Below are positions 59,333 to 64,000 of a DNA stretch of 64,000 bases, one piece after another (the stretch's first letter is position 1; each line of letters opens with the position of its first letter). Source of the DNA: Amaurobius ferox (taxonomy: Eukaryota > Arthropoda > Arachnida > Araneae > Amaurobiidae); contig OX578140.1 of assembly GCA_951213105.1 (NCBI GenBank), positions 115,800,653 through 115,864,652 on the forward strand. The letters run 5' to 3'. The notes under the pieces were generated by a model, which saw only the letters and a program-made list of their open reading frames with translations, made no database searches and was not told where the DNA came from. A program made the translations under genes and the position numbers.

Positions 59333-60040
59333 AAAGTAAATACATCATCAAATTGAAAAAGGGGGGGAGGTACAAAGGAAAGGGGGAAAAGAAAGGAGAG
59401 TGTTTACAGGAACGACAGAAAAAAGGCCGGGGGGGATAGTGACCCCCCGTTCCCGGTTAAAGCACTTTTACTCTAGAAACACTCCCGGTGCCTCTGTCTT
59501 CCTGAAGCACTCCTCCGTCCGATGAAATCTATGAAACATCCCGAAGTATATAGACCATGAAGCAAAAAAAGGGGGCTTAAGATTGGAATAAACCTAACCT
59601 AATTACTCAACAGAATACTTGAAGTCCACAAGCCATGCCGCACAACCTTATCTCACCGACCTGCTTTCATCAAATGATGAAAGCATCATTCATTTGATGA
59701 AAGCAGGTCGGTGAGATAAGGTTGTGCGGCATGGCTTGTGGACTTCAAGTATTCTGTTGAGTAATTAGGTTAGGTTTATTCCAATCTTAAGCCCCCCTTT
59801 TTTTGCTTCATGGTCTATATACTTCGGGATGTTTCATAGATTTCATCGGACGGAGGAGTGCTTCAGGAAGACAGAGGCACCGGGAGTGTTTCTAGAGTAA
59901 AAGTGCTTTAACCGGGAACGGGGGGTCACTATCCCCCCCGGCCTTTTTTCTGTCGTTCCTGTAAACACTCTCCTTTCTTTTCCCCCTTTCCTTTGTACCT
60001 CCCCCCCTTTTTCAATTTGATGATGTATTTACTTTTATAT
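59328..60040. repeat. Near-perfect palindrome, 350-bp arms (hairpin A)
   Basis: Left arm 59328-59677 and right arm 59690-60040 are reverse complements. I see one length difference (GGGGG versus CCCCCC near 59572/59791) and no clear substitutions. The loop is 12 bp (59678-59689) and itself repeats arm text (GATGAAAGCA). The arms carry GGCCGGGGGGGATAGTGACC, GTTCCCGGTTAAAGCACTTT and AACACTCCCGGTGCC, shared with hairpin B. No protein-coding frame of note. Confidence 0.95.
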
Positions 60041-60126
60041 ACCTGCTAAACATGAAAGAGCGGCAATGCGCCTTAATTTTATGAAGTGTTATGATTGTGT
60101 TTTTTGTATATCTTATTTTTAGATAT

Positions 60127-60133
<7 letters not shown>

Positions 60134-60166
<33 letters not shown>
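60134..60166. repeat. (AT)n microsatellite
   Basis: About 16 AT units ending at the left arm of hairpin B. Confidence 0.95.
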
Positions 60167-60167
<1 letters not shown>

Positions 60168-60492
60168 CTAAGCAAAAGCTACGAGACAATTATCAGAAAG
60201 GTGAGGAAAAAGGACCAACTGGGAATACATAAAAGGCCTAGGGGGATGGTGACCCCTAGTTCCCGGTTAGTAGTCGACTTTTACACCAATGGTAACACTC
60301 CCGGAGCCATATATTACCTGAGGTCCTATTTCAGAGCAATTGGTGTAAAAGTCGACTATGTGCCATTGGTGTAAAAGTCGACCATTAACCGGGAACTAGG
60401 GGTCACCATCCCCCTAGGCCTTTTATGTATTCCCAGTTGGTCCTTTTTTCTCACCTTTCTGATAATTGTCTCGTAGCTTTTGCTTGGCTGTA
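60165..60492. repeat. Palindrome, about 128-bp arms (hairpin B)
   Basis: Arms 60165-60292 and 60363-60492 pair with a few mismatches (for example GGTGAGGAAAAAGG versus GGTGAGAAAAAAGG). Core GGCCTAGGGGGATGGTGACC, GTTCCCGGTTA and TCGACTTTTACACCAATGG. The 70-bp loop contains AACACTCCCGGAGCC and a further TTGGTGTAAAAGTCGAC copy. It is a relative of hairpin A with the same order of blocks, also next to a TA microsatellite. Confidence 0.92.
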
Positions 60493-60579
60493 TTTCTCGA
60501 CATTTAAAAGCTGCATCGCGCTTTTATGTCTAGTTACTTTTTTGGTGCACTTAGTACACTTGTCTATTTTCGTTTTATG

Positions 60580-60582
<3 letters not shown>

Positions 60583-60653
<71 letters not shown>
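60583..60653. repeat. (CA)n(TA)n compound microsatellite
   Basis: About 18 CA units, then AGACA and about 14 TA units. Confidence 0.95.
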
Positions 60654-60659
<6 letters not shown>

Positions 60660-60739
60660 ACTATAACGATACATAAAGAAAAACTATTTATGTATTATTA
60701 TATTCTTATGTATCGTTTATATTTTTATCTTCTGATTTT

Positions 60740-60985
60740 CTCTCTTTCCCAGATCTTAAAAAAAGAGTCGATTTAATTTCCTAATTACTAAAATAATGAA
60801 AAATAAATCCACTTTCTTTAACCGCAACCACAACTTTGTTTCTATCAGACAACTAATTTTAAAATACTTCTTTATTAATGAGGCTTTTAAAATTACTGGA
60901 CAAATAGTTACTCATAATGACTCGCTATAATTATATCCATATTGACAAGACGAGAAAAATTATTTCGCGGATTAATATTTGATGA
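60740..60985 (+). repeat. Repeat R4, copy c
   Basis: Collinear with 39440-39815 and 51470-51830 but more diverged: TTTCCTAATTACTAAAATAA TGAAAAATAAATCCAC, TTTAACCGCAACCAC, ACTCGCTATAATTATATCC, ATATTGACAAGACG. No ACTTTCC hairpin precedes it. Confidence 0.55.
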
Positions 60986-61263
60986 TGCATGAATTCTTAA
61001 TTTTAACTCGAATTCTCAAAGAACGGAAGTACCCAGAAGAGGATAAACCCCTCCGCGTTATCGCCGATTTATTTAGCCAGACTCTCTGTATGATATACTT
61101 TGGACTGACTGAAATAATGACTGATGGTGTGGTGTTATCAAAATTATCGAACATTTTCCCTATAGCTAGGAATCTCGGGTTTGGTGTCATTCAATCCTCC
61201 TCCGTTCCGAGACTCAGGAAAAATCAAAAACTTCGAATTAAAGGTGACGATGCAAAGGAATAA
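60979..61263 (+). CDS. Unidentified 94-codon frame
   Basis: ATG-started frame in a slightly GC-richer patch, with basic ends and a hydrophobic middle (LFSQTLCMIYFGLTEIM). The opposite strand is also open for 72 codons. No known domain, no splice context established; probably incidental or an old repeat remnant. Confidence 0.15.
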   Translation: MMMHEFLILTRILKERKYPEEDKPLRVIADLFSQTLCMIYFGLTEIMTDGVVLSKLSNIFPIARNLGFGVIQSSSVPRLRKNQKLRIKGDDAKE

Positions 61264-61554
61264 TAAAAAACTCAAAACGACTTTGCTTAATTATCGAGCA
61301 CCTCCGGTTTAGCTAAAATCTCTCTTTTGGTATTTTCGATTCGTCTCAGATGCAAAAATAATTAATTTCCAAAATTCGAACTGAGAGTGACAATACAAAG
61401 AGATTTTCAAAAACTTGCACCAGTTGGCCTCTCAAAAGCTAAAAAGCACGCAATGCGATGTCCTTCCGCTGCTATCAATTGGCACTGGTTGTCAATAACC
61501 TTGATTAAGTGTGTGGGTATTACGTTTAGTGACCGCTATCCACTGAGAACGTGC

Positions 61555-61962
61555 TGTTACGAATGAATCCTCAGGAATCGTAGGTGTGTGCTCAGAATTG
61601 ACAACTCAGGATTAACATTGACGTATTTCATTTCACAAAACAGCCGCTACTATTCTTAAAATATTGACAAATTTCCCAGTTCAATGTAACTCGTATCATG
61701 TTAACTCCTCTCCGACTGAGTAATTATTCCTTTTATAGACTTTATAGAAACTTCTAGAATTATCTTATATCTCATAGAATATTTGTTTTTTCGAGGTGTT
61801 TCTTAAACTTCGAGTGGTCGTCAAATTGAAGACAAATCGCCAAATCTGGCAATTCCCTTCAGCACATGACAATCCTAGATTAAAGTCATAGGATAGGTTG
61901 CTTGTACGGGTGTATCCTCCGTCTAGTTCTCGAAAGTCACTCCATTTTACACGTTCGTAACT
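61555..61962 (+). mobile_element. LTR-like repeat (copy 3)
   Basis: Starts TGTTACGAATGAATCCTCAG and shares with 38858-39399 the CACAAA(G/A)CAGCCG(C/A)TA, CTGAGTAATTATTCCTTTTA, GAAACTTCTAGAAT, CAATCCTAGATTAAAGTCAT blocks and a TCCGTCTAG(T/G)TCT end region, closing near CACGTTCGTAAC. The 3' CA is not conserved and no target duplication is seen. Confidence 0.5.
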
Positions 61963-62924
61963 GTACGATGTGCGAATGAAATGGTTAGTTATGAATGTTT
62001 CATAAGGAAAAGTCAAACGTATTTCGTTCAAAATACAAAACTTTAGAATATCAAAATTATTTTAGATAACTAAGAAACGGAATACCTGGAATGCTTTTGG
62101 TTCTATGACAAAACTATATTCTTTAATATTTCGTTTAGGAGACAAATAATTTAATTTTTAACAAGAATTTGACGACAGGAATCAACGACTGTTTTGACCA
62201 GAAATATTTAAGAATATCCTATGCATTCCTTTATTAATCGCAACATGGTCTGCTATAGCATGAAATATTCCTCAGCCAATTCGCTATCTTAAACACTTAC
62301 AAAAACTGTCTAAAATATTTTGATTTAAATTAAATAGAAAAGTGCTACGACATTTCTTTTATCATTCACTAAATTAGAAAAACAGTTTTTCTGAATTGAT
62401 ATTCTTGATTATATTTCAGAAATAAATTTACAATCTCAGCAATTTTGGGGCAGCAGTCTATTCAGCGAAAAGTCCATGAAAATTCCTTGAACTTGATGCC
62501 CAAAAATATTCCGAAAATAAGAATTATTCGTATGTAGCATCTTAAAGAATGGATTAACAATATCAACCCTCAATAATGGATTAAGAAGTCAAAAAATATA
62601 ATTCTTGATTGGATAAATGAGACAGAGCAACCGCTGCAGCAAAGATACTGAAATTTCCATAAAATTTCACTATAAGGATTTAAATTGCCATATCTTTTGT
62701 ATAGCTGTTGCTGTTCATGGTGTTACTATTGAAGTATTCTTCTTTTCAGAAAAATGTTACTTTAGTCTTTATTATTCATCACTAGAACACCTGAACACCA
62801 GTTATTAAGTTATTTGTCTATATTTCACCGTGTATTCACACATTAACAAAATGTATTTTGAACCATATGAGTTTTCAAGTGTCTAAAGTTTTTGGATTTT
62901 GAATTCCAGATCCAGCACAATTGT
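61963..62924. other. Non-genic stretch
   Basis: AT-rich; no gene or repeat recognised. The frame at 62617-62808 is 63 codons and unidentified. Confidence 0.5.
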
Positions 62925-63684
62925 AAAAATCTGATGTGAGCAGCACATGACTTTCCCTGCAGACTTATATTAACGTTCTCTTTATTTTAATTAAATTTAT
63001 TTCACTTTTAATTCAATTTTCGTTCTCATTCGGTAACCGGGCTTATTTTCAAAGATGGCGTGGGGAAAGTACGATAAACTAAAATATCTCGAGAACGGCT
63101 AGTCCTAGTGTAATGGGGTTGGTCTTATTCCTTTCGTCGTTAAAAATTACGTATTAAACGAGCATTTAATGAATATATTTGAGTATACCTAGTTATTTAG
63201 TTTAGATTTAGACGATTTTTGAGGGCCATTTTGCAAAAAAAAGCAGGTTATTTTTTCCAAATCGTACCAAAATCTAATCAGCACCAGGGTAACCCACAAG
63301 TGACTCATCTATCAAATTTTGTGAAATTCGGTCCAGTAGTTTTTCAGTTAGAGTGGATACAAGTTTTTTCGGGCCATTTCGCAAAAAAAGGCGGGTTCTT
63401 TTATTTCAAATCATACCCAAAACTAATCAGCACCAGACTCGCTCACAAGTGACTTACCTACCAAATTTTGTGAAATTCCGTCCATTAGTTTTTTAGTTAG
63501 AGTGGATACAAAATCTGCACAGACAGACAGACACACAGACACACACACACAGACGTCACGCTAAAAATGGTTTTTTCGTATTCTAGAGGTCTTGAAACGT
63601 ATAGATCCGTCGAAAACTCGAGTTGCGATTTTCGACATGATTCCAATACTTTCCCTATTCATTACCATGTATTGCAGGGAAAGT
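62925..63684 (-). mobile_element. Family C repeat, diverged (copy C5)
   Basis: Minus-strand copy. The left end is its 3' tail (AATCTGATGTGAGCAGCACA, hairpin GATGTGagcagCACATGAC), the right end is the 5' hairpin ACTTTCCCTATTCATTACCA / TATTGCAGGGAAAGT. Inside are CTCGAGAACGGCTAG, two GGGCCATTT(T/C)GCAAAAAA blocks, (CA)n near 63525-63553 and TCGAAAACTCGAGTTGCGAT. It lacks the 20-bp GCCAAATT module. Confidence 0.85.
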
Positions 63685-63686
63685 AA

Positions 63687-64000
63687 AAAGCTGATGTGAG
63701 CAGCACATGACTTTCCCTGCAGACTTATATTAGCGTTCTCTTTATTTTAATTAAATTTATTTCACTTTTAATTCAATTTCGTTCTCATTCGATAACCGGA
63801 CTTATTTCAAAAGTGGCGTAGGGAAAGTACGAAAAACTAAAATATCTCGAGAACGGCTAGACCTAGTGTAATGGGGTTGGTCTTATTCTTTTCGTTGTTA
63901 AAAATTACGTATTAAATCAGCATTTAATGGATATATTTGAGTATACCCAGTTTTTTATTTTAGATTTTGGCAATTTTTGCGGGCCATTTTGCAAAAAAAG
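63687..64000 (-). mobile_element. Family C repeat (copy C6), cut by window end
   Basis: Begins AGCTGATGTGAGCAGCACAT two bases after C5 ends and is about 95% identical to the first 310 bp of C5, in the same orientation: a direct head-to-tail tandem continuing out of the window. Confidence 0.9.

Noticed and set aside
59179..59439. Frames of alternating Ile/Tyr residues at TA microsatellites (also 1783-2059, 4693-4899, 6013-6267, 55227-55475)
   Set aside because: They are translations of (TA)n or (CA)n tracts.

Overview
The window looks like AT-rich, intron- or intergenic-type chromosomal DNA of an arthropod. A chelicerate, probably a spider, is my best guess. This rests on recall of the CTTTCC-type repeat and of DUF4817-type mariner proteins in spider assemblies; no search was run. 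I found no intact cellular protein-coding gene, no rRNA and no convincing tRNA. Most of the recognisable sequence is transposable-element material, and the longest open frames are repeat-derived, low-complexity or unidentified.

Three interspersed families dominate. (1) Family H is a non-autonomous Helitron: 5' TC, 3' hairpin then CTAG, inserted between A and T. It lies at 483-1179(-), 1188-2361(+), 24047-27510(-), 28127-30434(+), 44122-47516(+), 47517-48970(+) and 49601-51026(+), with a sister family at 57805-59128(-). (2) Family F2 (AACACTTTAC start, about 0.9-1.3 kb) is at 8140, 10920, 12334, 17164, 22592(-), 31210 and 40346. (3) Family C (ACTTTCC hairpin start, ATCAGATTTT end) is at 1, 20598(-), 31700, 35079, 51878, 62925(-) and 63687(-). 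F2 and C share an asymmetric inverted-terminal layout that resembles Helentron/HINE elements.

Layout: 1-2.4 kb, C plus two H fragments. 2.4-8 kb, mostly unannotated, with a 492-bp TA-flanked MITE, a GC-rich island and a cluster of CCAATATTGG palindromes. 8-18 kb, four F2 copies, a mariner derivative and a 149-bp minisatellite. 18-24 kb, sparse, with C and F2 copies. 24-30.4 kb, two Helitrons head to head. 30.9-36 kb, a nested stack (C and a mariner inside F2, F2 inside a further C-like repeat). 36-44 kb, old fragments: mariner end, tRNA-like relic, LTR-like repeat, F2, unidentified exon-like frames and a dead Tc1. 44-51 kb, a Helitron array. 51-57 kb, a 105-bp tandem repeat with a 35-codon period, a LINE tail and a fold-back. 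57.8-60.7 kb, a second Helitron, two related giant hairpins and TA microsatellites. 60.7-64 kb, repeat remnants ending in a tandem C pair.

The most interesting structure is the rolling-circle-type content. A 3.4-kb composite made of two Helitrons, the first with a mutated terminator, occurs twice in opposite orientation with exact TC/CTAG borders, as terminator read-through transposition would predict. One copy runs seamlessly into a third Helitron at 47516/47517. All transposase-related frames seen are broken or partial, so movement would have needed proteins encoded elsewhere.
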